Notes: a model not told the origin generated them from the letters alone. Positions 1 to 5,352 are shown, numbered from the stretch's first letter. The stretch: DNA of 9,056 nucleotides from Candidatus Helarchaeota archaeon (GCA_013375455.1 JABXJT010000130.1:1-9056), one strand, 5' to 3'. Numbers and translations: made by a program.

Positions 1-147
1 AACCTTATGGAAACATCCAGCCTTTCCCGGCTCAAATTCTGGTATGAACAGATTGAAAAAGAAAAACCACAACCATTGACGGAGTTCGATAGAAAACTTT
101 ATGCCCGGATCGTTGAATTACTCGGTATTAAGCCGGCAACAATTTAA
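1..147 (+). CDS. C-terminal end of an unknown protein, cut by the window edge
   Basis: The first frame is open from base 1 to a TAA at 145-147, giving 48 residues that end in ELLGIKPATI. There is an ATG at base 7, but nothing upstream is visible to judge whether it is the start. The piece is therefore either a complete 46-residue protein or, more likely, the tail of a longer one. The residues are mixed charged and aromatic (for example SRLKFWYEQIEKEKPQP), look soluble, and suggest helices. I do not recognise a family and see no metal-binding or catalytic motif. GC content is close to that of the TFB gene downstream. Confidence 0.5.
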   Translation, partial: NLMETSSLSRLKFWYEQIEKEKPQPLTEFDRKLYARIVELLGIKPATI

Positions 148-627
148 GGTAGGATCAAACGATCGTGTATTTGGACGGCATCTACCATATTTTTTTCTCA
201 AGTAAACGCTTAACAAATTCTCCGAATCAATCTCTTGGGTTTTTTCTTAGATGTAAAAGGCAGGGTGAAATGATAATAGTTTTCATTGTCGGGAAGGTTC
301 TCATATTTTAGTTTAACTTCCGATTCTATAATGGGTATTTTCTACATTTTCAATGACAAAAACTATATAACATAGGTAATAGACTTATTACTTAAAAATT
401 ATTAGGGTGGTTTCTGTCATTGAAGAAAGAGGGTAAATTATTTAGTTCTATTTTCTGTTTTTTAACCCCAACCCCCTCCTCCCTACATTTCCATTTTAAT
501 AGGATTGAACTGAATTTACAAACCGCTTTCTTCATTAGTTGATGCGATTAATGGAATGATTGTGAAAACTCGGTAAAAAATTTCCTTACTAACCTTTTAG
601 TTTGTTGGCAATTGGAAAAAGAGGATT
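148..627. other. Long AT-rich intergenic region with no convincing gene
   Basis: No frame here has both a reasonable start and a protein-like translation. The visible structures are the long inverted repeat at 349-424 and a pyrimidine-rich stretch around 463-490 with several runs of C and T. A 43-codon open frame on the minus strand (about 210-342) has plausible composition but no ATG, GTG or TTG at its front. The region may hold upstream control for TFB or a remnant of an older gene. Confidence 0.5.
349..424. repeat. Imperfect long inverted repeat with an inner hairpin
   Basis: The left arm TTCAATGACAAAAAC (349-363) matches the reverse complement of the right arm GTTTCTGTCATTGAA (410-424) at 14 of 15 positions. 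The 46 nt between them contain a perfect small hairpin, GTAATA (376-381) and TATTAC (386-391), with a 4-nt loop. A TATA-like run (CTATATAA) lies just inside the left arm. This could be a structured transcript, a paired operator or the remains of a miniature inverted-repeat element. No target-site duplication is obvious. Confidence 0.6.
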
Positions 628-686
628 TTATAAAAATGTAAAAAAATCTCTCTTGTAGTTAACTGATCCATATAAAAGGTGATTGG
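625..686 (+). promoter_or_regulatory. Probable promoter and ribosome binding site of the TFB gene
   Basis: A TATA-like element (TTTATAAAAAT, about 628-638) follows a purine-rich GAAAAAGAGGA that could serve as the BRE. Transcription would start roughly 25 nt downstream, near 660. AAAGGTGATT (675-684) lies just before the TTG at 687 and matches the core GGTGAT of an archaeal Shine-Dalgarno site. Confidence 0.45.
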
Positions 687-1637
687 TTGGTTTTGGAGAA
701 AAATCGGCATAAATTAAGTAAAACTGATGAAGTTACAGAAGTGTGTAGTGAATGTGGATCAATGGATATACGTACGGATTATGCTCGCGGGGAAACGATT
801 TGTTCAAATTGTGGAATGGTCCTTTCGTTCCGAAATATTGACCAAGGTCCAGAATGGCGGGCTTTTTCGAATGAAGAACTCAAGAAACGGAGCCGAGTTG
901 GAAGTCCATCTACTTTTACAGTGCATGATAAAAGGCTCTCGACAATAATTGATAGGCAAAATAAGGATGCGTTCGGTAAACAGCTAACTCCGAGACGGAG
1001 AGCCCAAATGTACCGTTTAAGAAAATGGCAAATTCGGACGCGAGTCCATTCCAATTTGGATCGAAATTTAGCGGTCGCGATGTCTGAACTCGATAGATTG
1101 AGTTCGCAACTCGGTATTCCTTGGGGCGTCAAGGAAACGGCGGCAATACTGTACAGGCGAGCTGTAGAGAAAAAGCTGGTCCGTGGCCGTTCCATCGAGG
1201 TCATGGTAGCTGCCACATTATATGCAGCATGCCGAAAGCGGAAAATACCACGCACATTAGATGAAATTGCTATATATTCTCGGGTGAATCGTAAAGAATT
1301 GGGACGATGCTATCGCCTCATGCTTGATAAATTGAAAATTATTATTCCCAAGGCAGCCCCGGTTGATTTCATACCGCGATTCAGCACCGCATTGATTCTT
1401 TCCGAACGTACCCAGCAGACGGCTGCCAAGATCATAACGCTTGCCCGTGAGAAGGGTATTACGGTCGGAAAAGACCCGACGGGCTTGGCAGCCGCCGCAC
1501 TCTACATCTCTGCCATTTTAGAGGGGGAACGCCGAACACAGCGCGAAATCGCGAAAGTAGCGCATGTTACTGAAGTCACTGTCCGAAATCGTTATAAGGA
1601 AATAGTAAAAGAACTGAATATTCATGTAGAAATATAG
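687..1637 (+). CDS. tfb: Transcription initiation factor IIB (TFB)
   Basis: This is archaeal TFB, which binds the TBP-TATA complex and the BRE, recruits RNA polymerase and helps open the promoter. The 316 residues match the usual length of about 300. An N-terminal zinc ribbon has Cys20, Cys23, Cys39 and Cys42. The B-reader/linker region follows (GPEWRAFSNEEL, about 54-65, then a basic stretch). Two cyclin-like repeats run from about 118 to 215 and 220 to 312. The second ends with a helix-turn-helix (RTQREIAKVAHVTEVTVRNR, about 283-302) at the position of the BRE-recognition helix. The start is TTG at 687, 3 nt after GGTGAT; the in-frame TTG at 693 is also possible. Archaea often carry several TFBs, and I cannot tell whether this is the main or an accessory copy. 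Its 3' end directly abuts a truncated, unrelated gene, which suggests insertion or rearrangement. Confidence 0.95.
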   Translation: MVLEKNRHKLSKTDEVTEVCSECGSMDIRTDYARGETICSNCGMVLSFRNIDQGPEWRAFSNEELKKRSRVGSPSTFTVHDKRLSTIIDRQNKDAFGKQLTPRRRAQMYRLRKWQIRTRVHSNLDRNLAVAMSELDRLSSQLGIPWGVKETAAILYRRAVEKKLVRGRSIEVMVAATLYAACRKRKIPRTLDEIAIYSRVNRKELGRCYRLMLDKLKIIIPKAAPVDFIPRFSTALILSERTQQTAAKIITLAREKGITVGKDPTGLAAAALYISAILEGERRTQREIAKVAHVTEVTVRNRYKEIVKELNIHVEI

Positions 1638-1650
1638 CGCGACTCTCGCG

Positions 1651-2058
1651 GTGGTGACGCCTGATCTGGACTTACACGTATATGATGGTGAGGGGCGGTA
1701 TGTCGGAATCAATTATTATACGAATGAAGTTGAACTCGAAATTCCAGGGGCAGTTTACTCAGGTGATTCCAACACGACAGAGTGGATCTACCTTCCACCC
1801 AACGTGACGGACTACTACGCGGTGGTCGATGCGCGGGATGCGCACCTTCCAGTAGAAGAGTACCAACTCACCATCACGACTCTGACCCCCGACAATGAAA
1901 CCCTTCAAGCTTCCCTGAACGAAACCATCCAAGCGGGCGAAGCCGAGTTCTGGGCGCCGGAAATATCTCCTGAAACTGGCGAGCTAGTAGTCCCTCCCTT
2001 AGAAGCAGCCATCGCCGATGAATTGGAGAATTTGACTGCCACCATCTTGCAAAGATAA
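1651..2058 (+). CDS. C-terminal remnant of an extracellular archaeal protein
   Basis: The product (135 residues from GTG 1651) looks like a beta-rich extracellular domain: TPDLDLHVYDGEGRYVG near the front, then ELEIPGAVYSGD and TDYYAVVDARDA. It carries several N-glycosylation sequons (NTT, NVT, NET, NET, NLT), typical of surface or secreted archaeal proteins, yet has no signal peptide or membrane anchor. The domain sequence already reads naturally upstream of the GTG (KYSATLAVVTPDL), back to an in-frame TAG at 1627-1629 inside the end of the TFB gene. No ribosome site precedes 1651. From memory, similar domains sit at the C-terminal end of much larger archaeal proteins. It is most likely a 5'-truncated, non-functional piece left when TFB DNA was joined here. 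Codon and GC use (about 60% G+C in a sampled stretch) differs from TFB. Confidence 0.6.
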   Translation: MVTPDLDLHVYDGEGRYVGINYYTNEVELEIPGAVYSGDSNTTEWIYLPPNVTDYYAVVDARDAHLPVEEYQLTITTLTPDNETLQASLNETIQAGEAEFWAPEISPETGELVVPPLEAAIADELENLTATILQR

Positions 2059-2077
2059 ATAGTAATAAATAATCGAT

Positions 2078-2088
2078 AGGAGTTGATC
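2078..2088 (+). promoter_or_regulatory. Strong ribosome binding site that sets the start of the winged-helix gene
   Basis: AGGAGTTGATC matches the archaeal consensus AGGAGGTGATC at 10 of 11 positions. A TTG at 2083 lies inside this site and cannot plausibly be used, whereas the in-frame GTG at 2095 sits 6 nt downstream. The GTG is therefore the better start. Confidence 0.65.
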
Positions 2089-2094
2089 AAGATC

Positions 2095-2559
2095 GTGAAA
2101 AAGCCCGAACTGCACGACCTGCTCTATCCGGCGGAACGCCTGACGATCCTGAGATTATTTCATGAGACGCGAGACCACCCCTTGGACTTTTCCACCATCT
2201 GTCAGCGCGCGAACCTGCCTACCCATCTTGTCCGAAAACACCTGGACTATTTGGTGCGCGTCGGGATACTCGGCAAGGTCACCGAAACCATGTATCGCCT
2301 GAAAACCGAATCGGATCACGTTGAAATGTTGATGGAAGTTCTTGCAGTCGCCCCTGAGATGCCTGCTGAAGAATTAGCAGAGTATTTCCAGCCGGAGCGG
2401 GCGAAAATCTTGGAATTCTTGATGTTTAGTTCAGGGCAAGGGGTTGATGTCGACGCGATTGCACGAGCAGTGGGACTCCCGCCGCACGTTGTCGAAGAAC
2501 ACCTAACCTTCCTCAGACACCTCGGCATTGTCAAAGAAAAAACAGTAGATAATAACTAA
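2095..2559 (+). CDS. Double winged-helix (ArsR/MarR-like) transcriptional regulator
   Basis: From GTG 2095 the protein has 154 residues and two similar winged-helix units. The first has RLTILRLFHETRDHP leading to a recognition helix around LPTHLVRKHLDYLVRVGIL. The second has RAKILEFLMFSSGQG leading to LPPHVVEEHLTFLRHLGIV. The shared pattern LP-x-H-x-V-x-x-H-L-x-x-L-x-x-x-GI shows an internal duplication, so one chain could contact two DNA half-sites. There are no cysteine pairs or other obvious ligand residues, so no effector can be proposed. It follows the truncated surface-protein fragment by about 36 nt and may once have formed a unit with it. The gene is GC-rich like its neighbours at 1640-3190. 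The DNA-binding role is well supported by the pattern; its targets are unknown. Confidence 0.75.
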   Translation: MKKPELHDLLYPAERLTILRLFHETRDHPLDFSTICQRANLPTHLVRKHLDYLVRVGILGKVTETMYRLKTESDHVEMLMEVLAVAPEMPAEELAEYFQPERAKILEFLMFSSGQGVDVDAIARAVGLPPHVVEEHLTFLRHLGIVKEKTVDNN

Positions 2560-2583
2560 CCTGAATGAGCTAAAATAATAACC

Positions 2584-2617
2584 TAGTTCTCTTAAGAAAA
2601 TGAGAAAGTGGGAACTA
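2584..2617. terminator. Hairpin between two converging genes
   Basis: TAGTTCTC (2584-2591) can pair with GGGAACTA (2610-2617), including one G-T pair, to form an 8-bp stem. It lies in the 59-nt gap between the plus-strand regulator ending at 2559 and the minus-strand RHH gene ending at 2619. A bidirectional terminator or an end-protecting structure is likely. T-rich stretches nearby are short. Confidence 0.4.
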
Positions 2618-2618
2618 A

Positions 2619-2786
2619 TTAGTCTTTCTTCGTGGCCCGCTCAATCTTTTCGCGGATCGCCTGCCTGATGAATTCGGGGATGGAAGTGAATCCTTCATCC
2701 TTGTGGTTATTGATGTACTTCTCAATGCGTTCGATCAACGGGATCGGCAGCGAGACTTGCCGGTACCCGCGTTCTTTCAAAACCAA
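2619..2786 (-). CDS. Ribbon-helix-helix (CopG/Arc-like) DNA-binding protein
   Basis: Reading minus from TTG 2786 gives 55 residues with the classic RHH layout. A short strand YRQVSLPIP is followed by helix LIERIEKYINNHKD, a turn GFTSIPEFI, and a second helix FIRQAIREKIERA. The length matches single-domain members such as Arc or CopG, which bind DNA as dimers through the paired strands. The start is TTG 2786 or TTG 2780; a stop lies in frame just upstream, and GTAGGTG (about 2795-2801, minus strand) is the nearest ribosome-site-like run. Many RHH proteins are antitoxins or autorepressors, but no toxin-like partner follows. The minus-strand coiled-coil gene lies 121 nt upstream. The frame is missed by a 60-residue cutoff and overlaps a shadow frame on the other strand. 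Confidence 0.75.
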   Translation of the reverse strand: MVLKERGYRQVSLPIPLIERIEKYINNHKDEGFTSIPEFIRQAIREKIERATKKD

Positions 2787-2907
2787 GATTACACACCTAC
2801 TTCTTCATGGATCACGTATTTTTGTTAGATGATTCCACCATGAGTCCGCGCGTTTTTAGTGTTTTGGATTTTCGTCGAGAGACAAAACTGGTCATCATCG
2901 AAAAATC

Positions 2908-3102
2908 TTACTCTTCCGCCCGGCGTTTCAACTTTTCCATCACTCGCTGAAGCTCGTCCTTGTGGGATGATAGTCGCTTCCTTAACCGTTCCATGCGCTC
3001 CAGCTTGGCGGTCAGCTGCTGGACGTGAGACTCGAGCGATTCCCCCGCACCATCGGCGGCGGTACTTGCGTCTCCTGCTGGGGTCGAGCGGTCGCTGGGC
3101 AT
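2908..3102 (-). CDS. Small coiled-coil protein, function unknown
   Basis: From ATG 3102 the protein has 64 residues. A low-complexity, Ala/Gly/Ser/Asp-rich N-terminus (about residues 1-24) is followed by a charged heptad-like helix, about residues 25-64, with segments SHVQQLTAKLERMERLRKRL and HKDELQRVMEKLKRRAEE. This resembles a tail-plus-coil homo-oligomer. A GTG at 3111 is in frame, but the TATA-like box CTTAAATATG is centred about 25 nt upstream of the ATG, which fits a leaderless transcript starting at the ATG. There are no cysteines and no known motif. The gene is strongly GC-rich. It lies upstream of the RHH gene on the same strand and could be its partner, but nothing in the sequence shows an interaction. 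Confidence 0.6.
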   Translation of the reverse strand: MPSDRSTPAGDASTAADGAGESLESHVQQLTAKLERMERLRKRLSSHKDELQRVMEKLKRRAEE

Positions 3103-3119
3103 CAGGTTCACGTGGATCC

Positions 3120-3162
3120 TGACATATTTAAGTGCGGGTGGGGCAGATCTCGGTGGGGCGGG
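3120..3162 (-). promoter_or_regulatory. Promoter of the coiled-coil gene with two GCCCCACC direct repeats
   Basis: On the minus strand, GCCCCACC occurs twice with a 15-nt period (plus-strand 3152-3159 and 3137-3144), followed a few bases later by the TATA-like CTTAAATATG (3123-3132). The spacing from TATA to the ATG at 3102 is about 25 nt, so the transcript would be leaderless. The paired repeats directly upstream of the BRE/TATA look like an activator or operator site. The plus strand of the same stretch carries four runs of three or more G. Confidence 0.5.
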
Positions 3163-3337
3163 TGTCGCGCAAATAATGCCTGGAACGAGCGGAAATGCGT
3201 CAGTAAAGTCAGTTTAAACTTATCTTTATAGTGAGAGATATTCGTTTGAATTACAGGATAAGTCAACTTGGCACATAAATTTCTTGAACTATATTTAAAT
3301 TATTAATCTTATTAAGTGAGAGAAGTTCAAATACTAG

Positions 3338-3395
3338 CAAAAAAAGAAAAAAAAAAGTGAAAAAAATGGTCCAAGTACTAATCTTGGTCCTTGAA
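3338..3395 (-). terminator. Hairpin plus T-runs ending the 3378-3908 gene
   Basis: Reading minus, GGACCAAG (across the stop codon) can pair with CTTGGACC, using 5 + 2 bp around one A-A mismatch. It is followed by runs of 7, 10 and 7 T interrupted by single bases. Poly-T is the usual archaeal termination signal. On the plus strand these are the A-runs at about 3338-3366. Confidence 0.6.
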
Positions 3396-3908
3396 CATGG
3401 ATTGAAGTTGTTTTTCACTCTTTGCAAGTCCAACTAGTTCGGATTTCGATTGCAACGTGAATTCGTGTAATCTACTGGGCTGATCAGTTTCTCGTTTCAA
3501 ACGTAATTCCGTGAGAGCTGTATCGACCGCTCCTTTCGACATTTTCAACTTGTTAGCAATCTGCTCGATGGTGTACGACCCTTTCTTCAGAAGAGCTTGA
3601 ACTTTTTCTTCTGATGTCTTGAAACTTTCTGCTTGGGCGTGATAAATGACCTTGCCATCTTGCAAGGAAATGTGGCCCTGCTTGATCATTTCTTGAAAAT
3701 ATTCATCTACTTTGCCGGGATCAGTGTACGTCACTAGTTCTATGCGATTCCACCAAACTGACGGATTTTCGATTTTATGAAATTCATCTTTGGCATCTAC
3801 TAGAGTTTCATTGATGTTATTTGGAGATGGTAAAATGAATGCGAAGCAATTGCAGCATGCGGAAGAGACGTTGTGCCGGATGTTCGGATGTACCGGTGAA
3901 GGTGCCAC
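3378..3908 (-). CDS. Probable winged-helix protein with an uncertain or broken 5' end
   Basis: The frame encodes up to 176 residues. The central part has a helix-turn-helix pattern, SYTIEQIANKLKMSKGAVDT (about 111-130), followed by ALTELRLKRE, which suggests a winged-helix DNA-binding domain. It is preceded by a charged region with WWNRIELVTYTDPGKVDEYF. The first 25 residues (with ACCNCFAFIL) look unlike the rest and lie opposite the plus-strand gene that starts at 3835 with a good ribosome site. Natural-looking sequence begins near NINETLVDAKDEFHKIENP (about residues 31-49), but no ATG, GTG or TTG occurs between GTG 3908 and GTG 3734. The gene may have lost its true start in a rearrangement, or may use 3908 or a rare codon. 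GTG 3734 would leave 118 residues, including the helix-turn-helix. Confidence 0.55.
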   Translation of the reverse strand: MAPSPVHPNIRHNVSSACCNCFAFILPSPNNINETLVDAKDEFHKIENPSVWWNRIELVTYTDPGKVDEYFQEMIKQGHISLQDGKVIYHAQAESFKTSEEKVQALLKKGSYTIEQIANKLKMSKGAVDTALTELRLKRETDQPSRLHEFTLQSKSELVGLAKSEKQLQSMFKDQD

Positions 3909-3954
3909 GGATTCGACGTTCGCCTTCCTTATAGGGATGCTCCTGGGGGGGTGA
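3835..3954 (+). CDS. 39-residue protein ending at a seven-G run
   Basis: ATG 3835 is preceded by GGAGATGG 4 nt upstream, a good ribosome site. The product starts MNAKQLQHAEETLCRMFGC, then TGEGATDSTFAFLIGMLLGG, and stops at TGA 3952-3954 directly after CTG GGG GGG. The end of the peptide is the front of a hydrophobic segment that continues smoothly in the -1 frame (VILTMMVVEVLCLIWCMGW). A -1 slip on the G run, or one missing G in the assembly, would give a 69-residue membrane protein ending at 4043. The 5' part is antisense to the front of the 3378-3908 frame. The product is not recognised. Cysteines at residues 14 and 19 are the only motif-like residues. Confidence 0.5.
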   Translation: MNAKQLQHAEETLCRMFGCTGEGATDSTFAFLIGMLLGG

Positions 3955-3962
3955 TCCTCACG

Positions 3963-4043
3963 ATGATGGTCGTGGAGGTATTATGCCTTATATGGTGCAT
4001 GGGATGGCTTAACGGTGGTAGTCTTGTACTGTGCCTTTTGTAA
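3963..4043 (+). CDS. 26-residue hydrophobic peptide frame, separate or by -1 frameshift
   Basis: ATG 3963 begins a frame that translates as MMVVEVLCLIWCMGWLNGG plus a short tail and stops at 4041-4043. GGGGTGATC (3948-3956) sits 6 nt before the ATG and contains the exact core GGTGATC, so independent translation coupled to the upstream stop is quite possible. Alternatively it is the second half of the 3835 gene after a -1 shift; the frame is open back to the G run. The first 16 residues could span a membrane. Its last 20 nt overlap the start of the zinc-finger gene at 4024, suggesting coupled translation of all three frames. Confidence 0.4.
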   Translation: MMVVEVLCLIWCMGWLNGGSLVLCLL

Positions 4044-4173
4044 GGGACCGATTCTTGCCCGACATACCCGGAGCAAGTGCAAGCCGATCATACACGTCAA
4101 CAAACCCCTGGGGATCGTATTACGCTTCTGCTCCTTAGAATGCAAACATAGGTGGCTTCGGAAGAAGAAGTAA
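4024..4173 (+). CDS. Mini zinc-finger protein (C-x2-C ... F-C-x3-C-x3-W)
   Basis: TTG 4024 opens a 49-residue frame, MYCAFCKGPILAR to ...FCSLECKHRWLRKKK. Cys3-x2-Cys6 and Cys36-x3-Cys40 are arranged as a single treble-clef or TRASH/MYM-like zinc knuckle. Trp44 and a very basic tail suggest nucleic-acid contact. A ribosome-like GGTGGTA lies 4-5 nt upstream, and the start lies inside the preceding hydrophobic frame, so translation is probably coupled. The choice of TTG 4024 is supported by the copy at 8214, where the same codon is ATG followed by TAT TGT GCC TTT TGT AAG. A second relative at 7530 has the two C-terminal cysteines and Trp at the same residue numbers (36, 40, 44). Zinc binding is inferred from spacing only. 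The gene is below the usual length cutoffs. Confidence 0.7.
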   Translation: MYCAFCKGPILARHTRSKCKPIIHVNKPLGIVLRFCSLECKHRWLRKKK

Positions 4174-4197
4174 AATCGGTTCCAATAATTTCAATTC

Positions 4198-4473
4198 CTA
4201 AATATTGAATTGGTACTTAATCTCCTCAATTTCTTCTTTAAGAAAAGAAATTTCACGTTTTAATTCTTCAATCTCACGCTTAAGTTCTTGATATGCTTCT
4301 TCATCCACCATAAGCGTTCTTTTTTTTGACTCATGACTCGTAAGTTTGGATGGGTTTCTCCGTTTTTTAAGAGACACATAAATTATCCGTCCCCACCCTT
4401 TTCGTGCATGAAGAATATGAGTGAAATCGTCCTGAAATTCGAAATTTGTTTGTTCACAAAATTCCTCCTCAAT
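4198..4473 (-). CDS. Coiled-coil protein frame with no canonical start codon at its front
   Basis: The minus frame ending at TAG 4198-4200 is open back to 4473 and reads like a real protein throughout. An N-terminal part (EFQDDFTHILHARKGWGRII, then YVSLKKRRNPSKL) is followed by a strong coiled coil (YQELKREIEELKREI, then FLKEEIEEIKYQF). However, no ATG, GTG or TTG occurs in this frame before GTG 4377 (59 residues) or ATG 4311 (37 residues, coil only). A near-perfect ribosome site, GAGGAGG, precedes GTG 4457, but that GTG is one frame off and leads to a stop after 24 codons. Either the gene has suffered a small frameshift near its front, or it starts at ATT 4473. That ATT overlaps the TAA of the upstream gene by one base and follows AAGGATGAT. 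The coil itself is convincing; the correct start is not settled. Confidence 0.5.
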   Translation of the reverse strand: MEEEFCEQTNFEFQDDFTHILHARKGWGRIIYVSLKKRRNPSKLTSHESKKRTLMVDEEAYQELKREIEELKREISFLKEEIEEIKYQFNI

Positions 4474-4565
4474 TAATCATCCTTAGTTAGCAATTCAGTT
4501 ATAGATAGGAACAAGAGGCTTAATGTTACGAATAAAACTATCGTTGTTTTAACTCTCATATCCAT
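4473..4565 (-). CDS. 30-residue single-helix membrane peptide
   Basis: ATG 4565 is preceded directly by GAAGAGGA. The product begins MDMRVKTTIVLFVTLSLLF and continues LSITELLTKDD. A short positively charged N-terminus is followed by about 19 hydrophobic residues and an acidic tail, which fits a single transmembrane helix or a signal anchor. Its TAA overlaps the front of the downstream coiled-coil frame and is followed by GAGGAGG, so the two are probably one transcript. A TATA-like ATAAAAATAA lies about 20-25 nt upstream of the ATG. No known function. Confidence 0.5.
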   Translation of the reverse strand: MDMRVKTTIVLFVTLSLLFLSITELLTKDD

Positions 4566-4650
4566 TCCTCTTCATTTGTTATTTTTATTTGCGTGCGGCA
4601 TGCACATCTTCCCTTTATGGATGAAGTGATATAAAAATAATTTGTTGAAC

Positions 4651-4773
4651 CTATCTTTCTTCTAATTGTTTGATCCTGCTCTCTAACTCCCGCAAGAAGT
4701 CTTCCAGAACTTTCAGCCTTCGCTCGTGGTTCGCAATGGTGCGTTTCAGTTCCTGAATCTCTCGCTTTCCCAT
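4651..4773 (-). CDS. 40-residue coiled-coil protein
   Basis: ATG 4773 gives MGKREIQELKRTIANHERRL followed by KVLEDFLRELESRIKQLEER and a TAG. Almost the whole chain fits a charged heptad pattern, so a short parallel or antiparallel coil is expected. GAGGTGA lies 8 nt before the ATG. A GTG four codons upstream (4785) is in frame but is part of that ribosome-like site. It is followed on the same strand by the small membrane peptide and the second coiled-coil frame, which shares the EIxELKR motif in its coil. The two coils may be paralogues or partners. No catalytic or metal residues. Confidence 0.6.
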   Translation of the reverse strand: MGKREIQELKRTIANHERRLKVLEDFLRELESRIKQLEER

Positions 4774-4861
4774 CTCATATTTCACCTCACGGAAAATAAC
4801 TGACCATCTCATAAAAACTTGTCCGGCTTGCCAGTCCGACTAAAAAAAAAGAGGGGAGAAA
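4774..4861. promoter_or_regulatory. Divergent promoter region between 4651-4773 and 4862-5044
   Basis: This 88-nt gap separates two divergent genes. CTCATAAAAACTT (about 4808-4820) reads as a TATA-like element on the plus strand and as AAGTTTTTATGAG on the minus strand, about 40-50 nt from both starts. AGAGGGGAG is the ribosome site of the plus gene. The pentamer GTCCG occurs twice, 14 nt apart, between them and could be an operator. Confidence 0.35.
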
Positions 4862-5044
4862 ATGCCGCTAAATTGGCAAATTGGCGAATTTCAAATAATA
4901 ATGACCCGTTGCCCGAAATGCGGGCGACAGTTTAACGTGAAATATTTCACAAATCGGGTAGAAGACACGGAATTTGTGATTTGTCCTTATCCCCCATGCC
5001 GCCAATTGTTGGAAGTTTCCCCCAAATTACAAACGGGCACCTAA
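4862..5044 (+). CDS. Small zinc-ribbon-like protein
   Basis: The 60-residue product has TRCPKCGRQFNVKYF and then VICPYPPCRQLLEV. Cys17-x2-Cys20 and Cys41-x4-Cys46 form two knuckles about 20 residues apart, a layout typical of stand-alone zinc ribbons, although the second knuckle (CPYPPC) is one or two residues wider than usual. ATG 4862 has GAGGGGAG 4 nt upstream and is preferred. ATG 4901 would start just before the first knuckle and lacks an equally good ribosome site. Such proteins are often nucleic-acid-binding accessory factors or rubredoxin-like; there is no further clue here. It is divergent from the coiled-coil gene at 4651-4773. Confidence 0.65.
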   Translation: MPLNWQIGEFQIIMTRCPKCGRQFNVKYFTNRVEDTEFVICPYPPCRQLLEVSPKLQTGT

Positions 5045-5147
5045 CCATCATGCCGATCACGATTAAAAAAAGGGGGAAGTTAGAGATGTAAATACCGTAA
5101 ATATCCTACTCAACTTTTATCTCTCCTTTTTTCAATTATCTTAAAAT

Positions 5148-5294
5148 TTATTTACCAATCCAAATCTGTACTTTTCGTGATTCCGGAACTTTTAATACCT
5201 CTGTTAAACATTTGAAACAGTAAAACTTCCCTTTATATTTATACCAATCCCATTTATATTTACCTATAGTTTTTCCACACTTTTCACAATTCAT
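5148..5294 (-). CDS. 48-residue zinc-finger protein
   Basis: ATG 5294 gives MNCEKCGKTIGKYKW, then a Tyr/Lys/Trp-rich middle, KFYCFKCLTEVLKV, and a short tail ending in WIGK. Cys3-x2-Cys6 and Cys26-x2-Cys29 make a classic four-cysteine site. The fold is probably LIM-half or treble-clef-like, with aromatic and basic residues between the knuckles. AAAAAAGGAAAG, about 5-10 nt before the ATG, is a weak ribosome site. It lies downstream of the radical SAM gene on the same strand, but the 90-nt gap contains a palindrome that may end the upstream transcript. Function unknown; zinc binding is inferred from spacing. Confidence 0.65.
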   Translation of the reverse strand: MNCEKCGKTIGKYKWDWYKYKGKFYCFKCLTEVLKVPESRKVQIWIGK

Positions 5295-5352
5295 TGTTGT
5301 CTTTCCTTTTTTCGATTGTTTTGAACCACTGAAAGAATTGATTGTAGCTCCC

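Noticed and set aside
210..342. 43-codon minus frame with protein-like composition
   Set aside because: There is no start codon at its front, a TAG lies just upstream, and AT-rich DNA gives similar Lys/Asn/Tyr-rich frames by chance.
419..542. 40-codon plus frame from a TTG after GGGTGG
   Set aside because: Its translation crosses a pyrimidine tract (TPTPSSLHFHF) and does not look like a protein; the spacing to the ribosome-like site is long.
779..1255. 158-codon minus-strand frame opposite TFB
   Set aside because: It lies wholly inside the clearly real TFB gene and its translation shows no domain pattern; it is a shadow frame.
3144..3154. G-quadruplex as a stand-alone feature
   Set aside because: The central loop would be 11 nt, longer than is usual, so it is kept only as a remark on the promoter.
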